Assembly: GCF_001831515.1 (NCBI RefSeq)
Contig: NZ_KV825623.1
Coordinates: 1 to 55,451 of the forward strand
Reading direction: 5' to 3'
Length of the DNA stretch: 55,451 nucleotides
Source of the DNA: Corynebacterium sp. HMSC074A01
GTDB taxonomy: Bacteria; Actinomycetota; Actinomycetes; Mycobacteriales; Mycobacteriaceae
Shown here: positions 25,673 through 34,221 of the stretch, in pieces
How positions within the stretch are numbered: position 1 is the first letter of the stretch
Layout of the letters: every line of letters begins with the position of its first letter
Notes under the pieces: model-generated
Told to the model about the DNA's origin: nothing
The model's input: the letters and a program-made list of their open reading frames with translations, nothing else
Databases searched by the model: none
Made by a program: the position numbers and the translations under genes

Positions 25673-25966
25673 CCCTCACTTGGATTCGTCGGTAGGTGAT
25701 AACAACACCACTGTATTGTGACCTATCTTGCATTGCCACGTCTACGAGATCCATCCTCCCACCCCCACCAGCGCACGCAAATGATGTGACTATCTGCAGC
25801 TTCGCAGGTAGCTGGGGGTACGGTGTCGCATTTCGCGCCCGATTGACGGGAAACACACTCCCGAACCTCCCCAGTTTTCACCCCCACTTGGGTGTACTCG
25901 TTCGCTGACTACCTCGCGGCTACACAAATTGCACTTTCCCGCCACAACCGGGAACAATGGGGCACT
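25673..25966. other. Divergent actA/dus regulatory region with RamA-like motifs
   Basis: This 294-bp region has no gene. ACCCCCA or TGGGGGT, the core recognised by RamA, appears at 25761-25767, 25813-25819 and 25880-25886. Both promoters must lie here. A regulatory role is inferred. Confidence 0.45.
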
Positions 25967-27163
25967 ATGACAGCCCCAACTACCACTCAGCACAGTACGC
26001 CCGGCGCGCCAGACGCGCCCGCACTGCGCATCGGCGCTATGGAGCTGAACTCGCCTGTCATCCTCGCGCCGATGGCCGGGGTGACCAACATGCCGTTTCG
26101 CGTGCTGTGCCGCGAGATTGAGCAGGAACTCACCGGGACAAGCTCCGGGCTCTACGTCTGCGAGATGATCACCGCGCGCGCGATGGTGGCGCGGAACCAG
26201 AAGACGCTGCACATGACCAGCTTCGCGCCGCAAGAGACGCCGCGCTCCATGCAGCTCTACACCGTGGACCCGAAGTTCACGTACGAGGCAGTGCGCATGA
26301 TCGTCGAGGAGGACATCGCCGACCACGTGGACATGAACTTTGGCTGCCCAGTGCCAAAGGTCACGCGCAAGGGTGGTGGCTCCGCTATCCCCTACAAGCG
26401 CCGCCTGTTTGGCAACATCGTCGCAGCCGCCGTGCGCGCCGCCGAGGGCTCCTGCATCCCGATTACGGTGAAGTTCCGCATCGGTATCGACGACGAGCAC
26501 CACACCCACCTCGACGCCGGCCGCATCGCCGCGGAGGAGGGCGCGGCCGCCGTCGCGCTGCATGCGCGCACCGCAGCAGAGCGCTATTCGGGCGCGGCGC
26601 ACTGGGACGAGATCGCCCGGCTCGTCGAGCACATGGACGGCACGGGCGTGCCCGTGATCGGCAACGGCGACATCTTCGCCGCCGAGGACGCGCAGCGGAT
26701 GATGGATGAGACCGCCTGTCACGGCGTGGAGGTCGGGCGCGGCTGCCTTGGACGCCCCTGGCTGTTCGCCCAGCTCGGTGCCCAGCTGCGCGGGGAGCCC
26801 ATTCCCGCAGAGCCGACGCTGGGGGAAGTCTCGCGCATTATTTACCGCCACGCGGAACTGCTCGCCGCGCACGATGGCGAGGACCACGCGTGCCGTGACA
26901 TCCGCAAGCACACCGGCTGGTACCTGCGCGGTTTTCCCGTTGGCGGCGAGTTCCGCAAGGAGCTTGCCCAAGTCACCTCGCTCGCCCAGCTGCGCGAGCG
27001 GCTGGCCCCAATCGCAGATTCTCAGCAGCTGGCGGAAGAAGCAGACAGCGCGCGCGGCCGCCAGGGCAGCTCCGCGAAAGTCGCGCTGCCGGAAGGATGG
27101 TTAGATGATCCCGAAGATGAGTCGGTCCCGCAGGGCGCAGAGATCGAAAACAACGGCGGATAA
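25967..27163 (+). CDS. dusB: tRNA-dihydrouridine synthase (DusB-like)
   Basis: A flavoenzyme that reduces uridines in the tRNA D-loop. The 398-aa product opens its TIM barrel with MELNSPVILAPMAGVTNMPFRVLCRE. It has the family signature DHVDMNFGCPVPKVTRKGGGSAI, with the catalytic Cys in NFGCP (about residue 126), and later GNGDIFAAEDAQRMMDETACHGVEVGRGCLGRPWLF for FMN phosphate binding. ATG 25967 was chosen over an in-frame start at 25892. The C-terminal 60 residues are acidic and poorly conserved. Its end overlaps the longest phoU reading frame by 59 bp, so the two genes are probably co-transcribed. DusB is the most likely subfamily. Confidence 0.92.
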   Translation: MTAPTTTQHSTPGAPDAPALRIGAMELNSPVILAPMAGVTNMPFRVLCREIEQELTGTSSGLYVCEMITARAMVARNQKTLHMTSFAPQETPRSMQLYTVDPKFTYEAVRMIVEEDIADHVDMNFGCPVPKVTRKGGGSAIPYKRRLFGNIVAAAVRAAEGSCIPITVKFRIGIDDEHHTHLDAGRIAAEEGAAAVALHARTAAERYSGAAHWDEIARLVEHMDGTGVPVIGNGDIFAAEDAQRMMDETACHGVEVGRGCLGRPWLFAQLGAQLRGEPIPAEPTLGEVSRIIYRHAELLAAHDGEDHACRDIRKHTGWYLRGFPVGGEFRKELAQVTSLAQLRERLAPIADSQQLAEEADSARGRQGSSAKVALPEGWLDDPEDESVPQGAEIENNGG

Positions 27164-27986
27164 CCCAAGCGCCGAAAACGCTGAGGCCACTGAGGCCACT
27201 GAGTCTGAGGACGAGGCGAGCGGGGACGACGGGGCGTCGACAAGCAACAAGGCTCCGGGCGTGCGCTTGCGCACCGTCTACCGCGAGCACCTCGAGGCCT
27301 TCAATGCCGACTTGCTCGAGCTTTGCGAGCGGGTGCAGGCAGCGATGCGGTTGGCGTCGGAAAGCTTGCTGACTCAGTCCCTGAGCAAGGCCGAGGATGC
27401 CCTGACCGAGGTCGACGGCATGCGCGAGATCACCACGCGCTGCGAAGAGCGCAGCGTGAGCCTCCTTGCGCTCGAAAGCCCCGTGGCCTCCGACCTGCGT
27501 CAAGTGCTTTCCTCGATTTACATCGTGGAGAATCTCTCGCGCATGGCGGCGCTGTCCATGCACATCGCCACACTCACCCGCGCCCGCCACCCGCACGCGG
27601 TCGTGCCCGAAGAGCTCAACCGCTACATCGAGGAGATGAGCCGGCTTGCCGACGCCATGGTGGAGCAGACCCGCGAGCTTTTGCTGCACCCCGACGCGGA
27701 CGAGGCCGTCAAGCTGCACAGCATTGACGACGGCATGGACGACATGAAGGCCTACCTGCTCAACCTGGTCTCCGAGCCGGACTGGCCCTACAGCACGCGC
27801 GAGGCCGTGGACCTTGCGATGCTCGTGCGCTACTACGAGCGCTTCGCCGACCGCTGCGTGAACGTGGGCAACCGCATCGTCTTTCTTGTGACGGGGCTTC
27901 AGCCCGATGAGTACGTGCGCGAGGGCGAGTTTGATATGCAGGCGAAATTCCGCGAGATCGAGGCGCGGTTCAAAAACGTGCGCTAA
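27105..27986 (+). CDS. phoU: Phosphate-signalling protein PhoU
   Basis: PhoU links the Pst transporter to the phosphate two-component system. The core VRLRTVYREHLEAFNADLLELCERVQ begins near residue 53, and two PhoU helical repeats follow (metal-binding ERFADRCVNVGNRIVFLV in the second). If translation starts at 27105 (ribosome site GGAAGG 9 bp upstream), there is a 52-residue acidic, low-complexity N-terminal extension. A GTG at 27261 with AAGG upstream would give a more usual 241-aa protein. The coding sequence converges on the pstB gene, with a shared terminator hairpin between them. Confidence 0.9.
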   Translation: MIPKMSRSRRAQRSKTTADNPSAENAEATEATESEDEASGDDGASTSNKAPGVRLRTVYREHLEAFNADLLELCERVQAAMRLASESLLTQSLSKAEDALTEVDGMREITTRCEERSVSLLALESPVASDLRQVLSSIYIVENLSRMAALSMHIATLTRARHPHAVVPEELNRYIEEMSRLADAMVEQTRELLLHPDADEAVKLHSIDDGMDDMKAYLLNLVSEPDWPYSTREAVDLAMLVRYYERFADRCVNVGNRIVFLVTGLQPDEYVREGEFDMQAKFREIEARFKNVR

Positions 27987-28013
27987 CACAGCCGCGCTAA
28001 CCCAGCAACATGG

Positions 28014-28046
28014 AAAACGCCGCTGCCTTACACAAAGGCAGCGGCG
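28014..28046 (-). terminator. Terminator downstream of pstB
   Basis: CGCCGCTGCCTT pairs with AAGGCAGCGGCG (12 bp, 5-nt loop) and is followed on the minus strand by TTTT. It lies between the convergent phoU and pstB genes. Confidence 0.85.
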
Positions 28047-28076
28047 TGCACCGAGTGGTAAACGGAGCTAGAGGCT

Positions 28077-28850
28077 TTAGCCGAAGCGGCCGGCGATGTA
28101 GTCCTCGGTCTCCTTCTTCTCCGGGTTCTCGAAGATGGTGGTCGTGTCATTGAACTCGACCAGGTTGCCCGGCTTACCGGTGGCCTCGAGGGAGAAGAAC
28201 GCCGTCTTGTCGGACACACGGGCAGCCTGCTGCATGTTGTGGGTCACGATCACGATGGTGTAGTCGGTCTTCAGCTCGTGGATGAGATCCTCCACGGCGA
28301 GCGTGGAGATCGGGTCGAGCGCGGAGCAGGGCTCGTCCATGAGCAGCACCTCGGGGCGCACGGCGATCGCGCGCGCGATGCAGAGGCGCTGCTGCTGGCC
28401 ACCGGAGAGGCCGCCGCCCGGCTTGTCCAGGCGGTCCTTGACCTCGTCCCAGAGGTTGGCACCGCGCAGCGACTGCTCAGCAACTTCCTTGAGCTTCTTC
28501 TTGTCCTTCTCGCCGGACAGCTTCAGGCCAGCGACTACGTTGTCCTCGATGGACATCGTGGGGAACGGGTTCGCCTTCTGGAACACCATGCCGATGGTGT
28601 TGCGCACGGAGACCGGGTCGACGTTCTTGCCGTAGATGTTGTGGCCGTCGAGCAGGATCTCGCCCTTAACCGAGGCGTTCGGGATGACCTCGTGCATGCG
28701 GTTGAGCGTGCGCAGCACAGTGGACTTGCCGCAGCCGGAGGGGCCGATGAAGGCGGTCACGGCCTGGGCAGGGATCTTCATGTTGACGTCGCGGACGGCG
28801 TGGAAGTCGTCGTAGTAGATATTGACGTCGTTGAGTTCGAGTTTGGACAT
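28077..28850 (-). CDS. pstB: Phosphate ABC transporter ATP-binding protein PstB
   Basis: The cytoplasmic ATPase of the high-affinity phosphate importer. The 257-aa protein has Walker [10 protein letters not shown] (near residue 33), the PstB-typical [16 protein letters not shown], the ABC signature LSGGQQQRL, Walker [14 protein letters not shown] and the switch His in [10 protein letters not shown]. The C-terminus [15 protein letters not shown] is characteristic of PstB. It is the last gene of pstSCAB, 35 bp after pstA. Confidence 0.97.
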   Translation of the reverse strand: MSKLELNDVNIYYDDFHAVRDVNMKIPAQAVTAFIGPSGCGKSTVLRTLNRMHEVIPNASVKGEILLDGHNIYGKNVDPVSVRNTIGMVFQKANPFPTMSIEDNVVAGLKLSGEKDKKKLKEVAEQSLRGANLWDEVKDRLDKPGGGLSGGQQQRLCIARAIAVRPEVLLMDEPCSALDPISTLAVEDLIHELKTDYTIVIVTHNMQQAARVSDKTAFFSLEATGKPGNLVEFNDTTTIFENPEKKETEDYIAGRFG

Positions 28851-28885
28851 CGGGGTTTCTCCTCTAGTGGTGGTGTGGGGCGGTT

Positions 28886-29839
28886 TTACTTCTTCACGGA
28901 GTACTTATTGGCAATCAGGCGGGCCAGCAGGTTCAGCACCACCACGATGACGACCAGCGTCAGCGCTGCGCCCCAGAGGCGGTCAGCGGCAAAGCCGGTG
29001 GCACCGGACTTCCACATTTCAAGCATGAACAGCGGCAGCGAGGACTGCGGTTGGCCGAAGAGCCCGAACACGTTCAGCGCCGGGGTGGATCCGACGAGGA
29101 TCAGGACCGGGGCAGATTCGCCCATCACGCGGGCGATAGCGAGCATGATGCCGGTCACAATGCCGGACAGGGCGGTCGGCAACACGATGCGCGCAATCGT
29201 CTTCCACTTGGGCACGCCCAGTGCGTAAGACGCCTCACGCAGGTCCATCGGCACGACGCGCAGCATCTCTTCGGTGTTGCGCACCACGAGCGGGACCATG
29301 AGCAGAATGAGCGAGAGCGAGACGGCGAAGCCAGAGCGGTCCATGCCCAGGATGGTGATCCAGAGGGCGTAGATGAACAGCGCGGCGACGATCGAAGGCA
29401 CACCCGACAGGATGTCCACCATGAAGGTGGTGAGGCGGCCCAACTTGTTGCCGTTGGAGTACTCCACCAGGTAGATGGCGGTAAACACACCGATCGGGAT
29501 GGAGATAATCGAGGCGATAAACGTCTGCATCAGGGTACCGGCGATCGCGTGAAGCGCACCGCCGCCTTCCTTGGACATGCGCACGCCAACCATGTCGTTG
29601 GTCCACCAACCGGCGTCAAACACCGCCGGGGCACCGCGCACGATCACGGTGATGAGCAGCCAAAGAAGCGGAATGAGGGCGAGGATCATGCACAGCCACA
29701 TCAGCCCGCCCATAAAGGAGTTCAGCGACTTGCGGCCGGGTGCGATGTCGGTGAAGGGCGTCTGCTTTGCGCCCTTGCTTGCCGACGCCGCCTTCCCGGC
29801 CCCGCCAGCGCCCGAGGTATTAGAAACTGCAGTAGACAT
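28886..29839 (-). CDS. pstA: Phosphate ABC transporter permease PstA
   Basis: A 317-aa integral membrane protein with six predicted helices and the permease coupling loop [36 protein letters not shown] (about residues 205-240). The N-terminal 35 residues are a Ser/Ala/Gly/Lys-rich cytoplasmic tail. The start [13 protein letters not shown] at 29839 was chosen; the frame is open to 29896 but that would overlap pstC. PstA pairs with PstC to form the channel. Confidence 0.95.
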   Translation of the reverse strand: MSTAVSNTSGAGGAGKAASASKGAKQTPFTDIAPGRKSLNSFMGGLMWLCMILALIPLLWLLITVIVRGAPAVFDAGWWTNDMVGVRMSKEGGGALHAIAGTLMQTFIASIISIPIGVFTAIYLVEYSNGNKLGRLTTFMVDILSGVPSIVAALFIYALWITILGMDRSGFAVSLSLILLMVPLVVRNTEEMLRVVPMDLREASYALGVPKWKTIARIVLPTALSGIVTGIMLAIARVMGESAPVLILVGSTPALNVFGLFGQPQSSLPLFMLEMWKSGATGFAADRLWGAALTLVVIVVVLNLLARLIANKYSVKK

Positions 29840-29852
29840 TCGCTTGCCTGCC

Positions 29853-30926
29853 TTACTTCTTGTTGACGATCGCGCGGGCGATCGAGTTGACAACAAAGGT
29901 CAAAATGAACAGGACGAGGCCTGCCGCGATGTAGGCACCGGCGGAGATCGGGTTGTTGAACTCTGCAGATGCGTTCGCGATCGCGGTGGCGAAGGTGGTG
30001 CCACCGTCAAACAGCGAACCTCGGAAATCGTTGGCGGGAGCGACCACCATGTACAGCGCCATCGTCTCGCCGAGCGCGCGGCCGAGGCCGAGCATGGAAC
30101 CGGCGATGAAACCGGAGAGGCCGAACGGGATGACGGTCATGCGGATGACTTCCCAGCGGGTCGCGCCGAGTGCGAGCGCGGACTCGATCTGGCCGGGAGG
30201 GGTCTGCACGAAGATCTCGCGGGCGGTTGCGGCGATGATCGGCAGGATCATAATCGCCAGCACGATGCCACCGGTGAGCATGTTGCGGGAGGTCGCGAAC
30301 GGCGGGGAGTTCTGGTAGGTGGCGAACAGGAAGAAGCCGCCGCCCCAGGAGTTGATCCACTCGTAGAACTTGCCCAGGGCCGGGCCGAGCACCTGCGCGC
30401 CCCACAGACCGTAGACAATCGAGGGGACCGCGGCGAGCATGTCCACCAGGGTGCCCAGCGGGCGCACGAGCTTCTTCGGCGCGTAGTTGGACAGGAACAG
30501 CGCGATGCCAAGGGCGACCGGCATGGCCATGATCAGCGCGAGCAGCGAGATCATCACCGTGGACAGGAATAGGTTCGGGATACCGAACTGCATCGCGTCC
30601 AGGTTCGCGGTCTGCCAGTTGCCAGTGTAGGTGAAGAAGCCGAGGACCCCACCTTCGTTCCTGCTCAGCGGCGGAATCGCCTGGATGACCAGGAACAGGC
30701 CGATCGCGATAATGATGACCGTGATCAGTGCCGCCGAGGCGGTGGAGAGAATCTCAAAGACTCGGTCGCCCGGACGCTTCACGCCGGTGCGGGGATTCGC
30801 AGTCCCCGGGTTGTTGTCAGTGTTGTGGGACGGGGTGCCCGTCGAAGACGGGGCGGGCGGCTCCGCAGTCGGTGCCGCTTGACCCGCGCGAAGGCCGTCG
30901 GCCGGGGTCATATCGTTGTCAGCCAT
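29853..30926 (-). CDS. pstC: Phosphate ABC transporter permease PstC
   Basis: A 357-aa permease. An extended hydrophilic N-terminus (about 60 residues, Pro/Thr rich) precedes the first helix (ALITVIIIAIGLFLVIQAIPP). The coupling segment ESALALGATRWEVIRMTVIPFGLSGFIAGSMLGLGRALGET lies near residue 255. It sits 13 bp upstream of pstA and 176 bp downstream of pstS; that gap contains the hairpins described separately. Confidence 0.95.
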   Translation of the reverse strand: MADNDMTPADGLRAGQAAPTAEPPAPSSTGTPSHNTDNNPGTANPRTGVKRPGDRVFEILSTASAALITVIIIAIGLFLVIQAIPPLSRNEGGVLGFFTYTGNWQTANLDAMQFGIPNLFLSTVMISLLALIMAMPVALGIALFLSNYAPKKLVRPLGTLVDMLAAVPSIVYGLWGAQVLGPALGKFYEWINSWGGGFFLFATYQNSPPFATSRNMLTGGIVLAIMILPIIAATAREIFVQTPPGQIESALALGATRWEVIRMTVIPFGLSGFIAGSMLGLGRALGETMALYMVVAPANDFRGSLFDGGTTFATAIANASAEFNNPISAGAYIAAGLVLFILTFVVNSIARAIVNKK

Positions 30927-31027
30927 AGTTACTGATCCTTTAAGCGGTTTGGAAAAAGGTGGTGGGGCAAACTGCCGCTACGTGACTTATCAACCTGTTG
31001 GTAACGCGGTGCACACCTGGTGTTCAC

Positions 31028-31080
31028 CATGCCCCAACATGGGCATGCCCCCCGCGACGGCTTTCGCCGTGTTGGGGGGC
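31028..31080 (-). other. Overlapping alternative hairpins between pstS and pstC
   Basis: Hairpin A is GCCCCCC...GGGGGGC with an inner ACGGC/GCCGT stem and a 4-nt loop (31047-31080). Hairpin B is CATGCCC/GGGCATG (31028-31047). A third pairing, CCCCAACA (31032-31039) with TGTTGGGG (31070-31077), would exclude both. The spot would allow pstS to be expressed more highly than pstCAB. No T-run is present, so the mechanism is unclear. Confidence 0.55.
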
Positions 31081-31102
31081 ACCAAAGCGGCCGTGAAGCC
31101 TG

Positions 31103-32230
31103 TTACTGGATGGCGTTGACTGCCTCGCGCAGACGATCTGCGTGTGCGCCGGTGACCGGGATGAAGCCCTCGCCGGCCAGCTCCTCGTCCTGGGAGTCCA
31201 GGGCGACGTTGAGGAAGTCCTTGACCATGTTGGAGGTCGCCTCGTCGTAACCTGCGGAGCAGACGATCTCGTAGGTGGTCAGCACGAGCGGGTATGCACC
31301 CTCTGCGTCGGAGGCGAAGAGTGCCTCTGCGTCGACGGCCATGTTGTGGCCCTCGGTGGTGAACTCCATGGAGTCCAGTGCAGCAGCGACAGCCTCGTCG
31401 GTCAGCTCGACCGGGCCGGAGCCGAAGTCGATGTTGGCCTTCTTGTCAGCGAAGCCGGCCTCGACGTAGGTGATAGCGCCCTCGGTCGCAGCGACCTCGG
31501 AAGCCACGCCGGAGGAGCCGTTCGCGCCGGTGCCCACCTCGGACGGGAAGGCCTTGCCCTCGCCGGTCCACTTGCCGTCGGACGCAGCAGCGAGGAACTT
31601 CTGGAAGTTGTCGGAGGTGCCGGACTCATCCGAGCGGAAGAACGGCTTGATCTCCTGATCCGGCAGCTCAGCGTCCGGGTTGGATTCGGCCAGAGCCGGG
31701 TCGTTCCAGTTAGTGATCTTGCCCTGGAAGATGTCAACGATGTTGTCAACGGTGAGGTTCAGCTCGTCGACGCCCTCGAGGTTGTAGGCGATAGCAACCG
31801 GGCCGATCACGAACGGCAGGTGCCATGCCTCGTTGCCGCCGCAACGCTCTGCCGCCTTCTCCACCTCGTCGTCCTTCAGCGGGGAGTCAGAGCCAGCGAA
31901 AGCGACGGTGTTGCCCAGGAACTGCTTGATGCCGGAGCCGGAACCGGTGGCGTTGTATGCCAGGGTTGCGCCCGGAACTTCCTCAGCGTAGCGGGACGCG
32001 AAGTAGTCCATTGCGTTCTGCTGAGAGGTTGCACCCTCGGCGACCAGCTGGCCGGTCTCACCGGTCAGCTCGGAGCCAGTGCCCTCGGCACCGTCGGTGG
32101 ACTCTGCGGTTGCCTCAGCGGAGGTATCTGCGGAGTCGGTGGACTCAGAGTCGCCGCAAGCAACGAGGGCTGCGGAGGAAACTGCTACGACGCCGAAGAC
32201 TGCGGCGGTGCGCTTAAAGTTACGGATCAC
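31103..32230 (-). CDS. pstS: Phosphate-binding lipoprotein PstS
   Basis: The extracytoplasmic phosphate receptor. The 375-aa lipoprotein has a signal peptide with the lipobox LVAC (Cys25), then an acidic Ser/Thr/Glu-rich linker. The binding-protein fold includes EGATSQQNAMDYF, NATGSGSGIKQFLGNTVAFAGSDSPL, and FRSDESGTSDNFQKFL with the phosphate-contacting Ser/Gly/Thr residues. The start is GTG 32230 with GGAAAGG eight bp before it; the frame extends to 32341, but that segment lacks a signal peptide at its end. First gene of pstSCAB, with a pho-box-like direct repeat upstream at 32386-32404. Confidence 0.96.
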   Translation of the reverse strand: MIRNFKRTAAVFGVVAVSSAALVACGDSESTDSADTSAEATAESTDGAEGTGSELTGETGQLVAEGATSQQNAMDYFASRYAEEVPGATLAYNATGSGSGIKQFLGNTVAFAGSDSPLKDDEVEKAAERCGGNEAWHLPFVIGPVAIAYNLEGVDELNLTVDNIVDIFQGKITNWNDPALAESNPDAELPDQEIKPFFRSDESGTSDNFQKFLAAASDGKWTGEGKAFPSEVGTGANGSSGVASEVAATEGAITYVEAGFADKKANIDFGSGPVELTDEAVAAALDSMEFTTEGHNMAVDAEALFASDAEGAYPLVLTTYEIVCSAGYDEATSNMVKDFLNVALDSQDEELAGEGFIPVTGAHADRLREAVNAIQ

Positions 32231-32385
32231 GGGGAATACCTTTCCGGTGCTTAGGTCGTTTACCACTCGAGCATCGGTGCCTTTCATCACGGCCGGCTCA
32301 CCTGCGCTGAACGCAGGCGCAATCCTTTTCCGATTACTCACGGTTCAACAACCTAAGGCGCGCCGGTTAATAGTCAATGGACCGG

Positions 32386-32404
32386 GAGGTGAACAATCAG
32401 TGAA
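32386..32404 (-). promoter_or_regulatory. Pho-box-like direct repeat upstream of pstS
   Basis: Read on the plus strand this is GAGGTGAA-CAA-TCAGTGAA, two octamers sharing GTGAA with a 3-bp spacer. This matches the architecture I recall for C. glutamicum PhoR sites (8-bp repeats around CCTGTGAA). A -10-like TATTAA lies 15 bp further on toward pstS. Confidence 0.5.
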
Positions 32405-32462
32405 CTTCCCAAACACGCCGCATATTGCCTGTTAGTTTCCGCATAATGCGATGAAGATCACA

Positions 32463-33338
32463 TTACTGCCTCTTGACTCGCGCCGCATAGACCACATGCC
32501 GCTCGGCCACCTCAAACCCAAGCTGCTCGTAGCGGCGCACCGCAGGCGCGTTGTCCGCCTCCACGTACAGGATCACCTTCGGCACCCCTACCCGGCGCAG
32601 GTGGACCAGCCCCATCTGCACCAGCGCACCGCCCAGGCCCTTGCCGCGGAACGCGGAGGCCAGCCCGACGACGTAAATCTCGCCCTCCCCGCTCGGGTGT
32701 ACCTTCGTCCACATGAATCCGGCCAGCTCTTCCGCCTTCTCGCCGCCGTAGAGGAAGAGCACGCCCGCCGGGTCGAACCACTCTGTATCCATCGCGCGGT
32801 GCAGGCGCGCCGTATCCCAGCCGCCCTGCTCCGGGTGCCAGGAGAAGGCCTCGTTGTTCACGCGCAGCCAATCGCGCTCGACCGCCTCGCGCCCGAACTC
32901 ATCGCTCGCCTGCTCGAGCGTGAGTTCGCGCATCCCTTCCGGCAGCTCCAGCTCGGTGCCGCTCAGCAACTCGCCGGACAGGGACATCACTAACAGCTCG
33001 CGGGTGGATTCCAGGCCAAGCGATGCAGCGAGCGCCTGCGCGGCGGGCAGGTTGCCGTGGGCCCACAGTCCGGCATCGGGACGCTCGTCAAGTACCCGGC
33101 GCGCCAGCTCAGTGCCAAGGCCGCGGCGGCGGAAGTCCGGGTGGATGACAAGCTCCGCAGAACCGTCGGGGGCGATGCCGGCCAGCCCCACTACCTCACC
33201 CGGGGCGTCGGGGTTTTCGGTGGTGAGGTGGGTGTGGTGCAACGTGGCGTCGACAAGCGCTTGCTCGAAAGCCTCCGAGAAGGGGGCGACGCCGTCGGCT
33301 GCGGTGGCTTGAGAAATCAGTGCGCTGTGATCTGTCAT
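32463..33338 (-). CDS. mshD: Mycothiol synthase MshD
   Basis: MshD acetylates Cys-GlcN-Ins with acetyl-CoA, the final step in making mycothiol, the main thiol of actinobacteria. The 291-aa protein has two GNAT domains. The N-terminal one carries HPDFRRRGLGTELARRVLDE near residue 68; the C-terminal catalytic one carries VYVVGLASAFRGKGLGGALVQMG near residue 225 (Y/V spelling approximate) and ends in a YEQLGFEVAERHVVY strand typical of the family. It is divergent from the LmeA-like gene at 33361. Confidence 0.93.
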   Translation of the reverse strand: MTDHSALISQATAADGVAPFSEAFEQALVDATLHHTHLTTENPDAPGEVVGLAGIAPDGSAELVIHPDFRRRGLGTELARRVLDERPDAGLWAHGNLPAAQALAASLGLESTRELLVMSLSGELLSGTELELPEGMRELTLEQASDEFGREAVERDWLRVNNEAFSWHPEQGGWDTARLHRAMDTEWFDPAGVLFLYGGEKAEELAGFMWTKVHPSGEGEIYVVGLASAFRGKGLGGALVQMGLVHLRRVGVPKVILYVEADNAPAVRRYEQLGFEVAERHVVYAARVKRQ

Positions 33339-33360
33339 GCCCTAAGGCTACGGTAAAAGT

Positions 33361-34164
33361 ATGCATGTGAAGCGAAGCGTGGCCGCGGCCCTCATCGGCG
33401 CGGGCCTGGTGGCCTACCTGGCTGATACCGCCCTCGCCATGCGCGCGGAGCACGAGCTGTCGGTCCACGCCGCACAGCTCGGCGACCTGTCCACCGCGCC
33501 TGCCGCCTATGTGGGCGGACTGCCGTTTCGCAGCACGATTCCCCGCATCAGTGTTGACGCGCTCGATGTGCCCGTCGCGAGTGTGGGCGTGGGCAATGCG
33601 GGCATCGAGCTTATCGACGTCACGCTCGACCATCCCCGCTCCAGCTCCATCACCGAAGACCTCACCGGTGCCACAGCGAGCCTCGTGCGCCGCAGCGTGC
33701 GCCTCGACGGCGTGGCCTTTGGCCAGCTGCTCGGCATGACGGATTTGGACATCGCCAGCCCCTACGACATCTCGCCCTCCGGTGGTGGCGCGAGCGAGGC
33801 GCGGCTGACCGGGACGCTGCCCGACGCGGAGCAGCCCGTCACCGTGATCGTCACGCTGCGGCTGGAGGGCTCGGAGTTTGTCATGCGGCCCAGCGAACTT
33901 CTCGACGTTCCCCCGGAGCTGACTGACCAGGCTGTAGCTGCGTTTAGCCTGCGCCGCGACACCGCGGATCTCCCGCTCGGCGGGCCCGCGGACAAGGTGC
34001 AGCTGACCGGCGGGTCGATCGAGTTTTCCCGCGATCGCATCAACACCACCATCGAGGAAGACGACCTCACACCCCTTGCGCACGACGCGGCCGACGGTGC
34101 CGCCCATCAGGAGGCGAAGGATTCGCCGCTGGCCTCGGACGCGGACGAGGCGGCCGACAACTAG
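33361..34164 (+). CDS. LmeA-like DUF2993 envelope protein
   Basis: A 267-aa protein with an N-terminal hydrophobic signal-anchor (VAAALIGAGLVAYLADTALAM). The DUF2993 domain (about residues 30-240) includes the typical LSTAPAAYVGGLPF and the ISVDALDVPV and IELIDVTLDHPRS strands. In mycobacteria LmeA binds phospholipid in the periplasm and supports lipomannan elongation; a similar envelope role is inferred here. The C-terminal 25 residues are charged and Ala/Asp rich. It is divergent from mshD with a 22-bp gap, so the two promoters must overlap. Confidence 0.85.
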   Translation: MHVKRSVAAALIGAGLVAYLADTALAMRAEHELSVHAAQLGDLSTAPAAYVGGLPFRSTIPRISVDALDVPVASVGVGNAGIELIDVTLDHPRSSSITEDLTGATASLVRRSVRLDGVAFGQLLGMTDLDIASPYDISPSGGGASEARLTGTLPDAEQPVTVIVTLRLEGSEFVMRPSELLDVPPELTDQAVAAFSLRRDTADLPLGGPADKVQLTGGSIEFSRDRINTTIEEDDLTPLAHDAADGAAHQEAKDSPLASDADEAADN

Positions 34165-34221
34165 CAGCCAACTCGCGGGGCGCGTGCGGCGTGTTGCGGC
34201 GAGCGACTACCCTTGGGTGGC

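Noticed and set aside
24200..25699. A 499-codon plus-strand open frame opposite actA
   Set aside because: Its reverse complement encodes a clear CoA-transferase, and the plus-strand protein is repetitive Val/Gly/Asp/Arg text typical of an antisense frame.
31028..31080. A known riboswitch class between pstS and pstC
   Set aside because: No conserved riboswitch core is recognisable; only simple stems are present.
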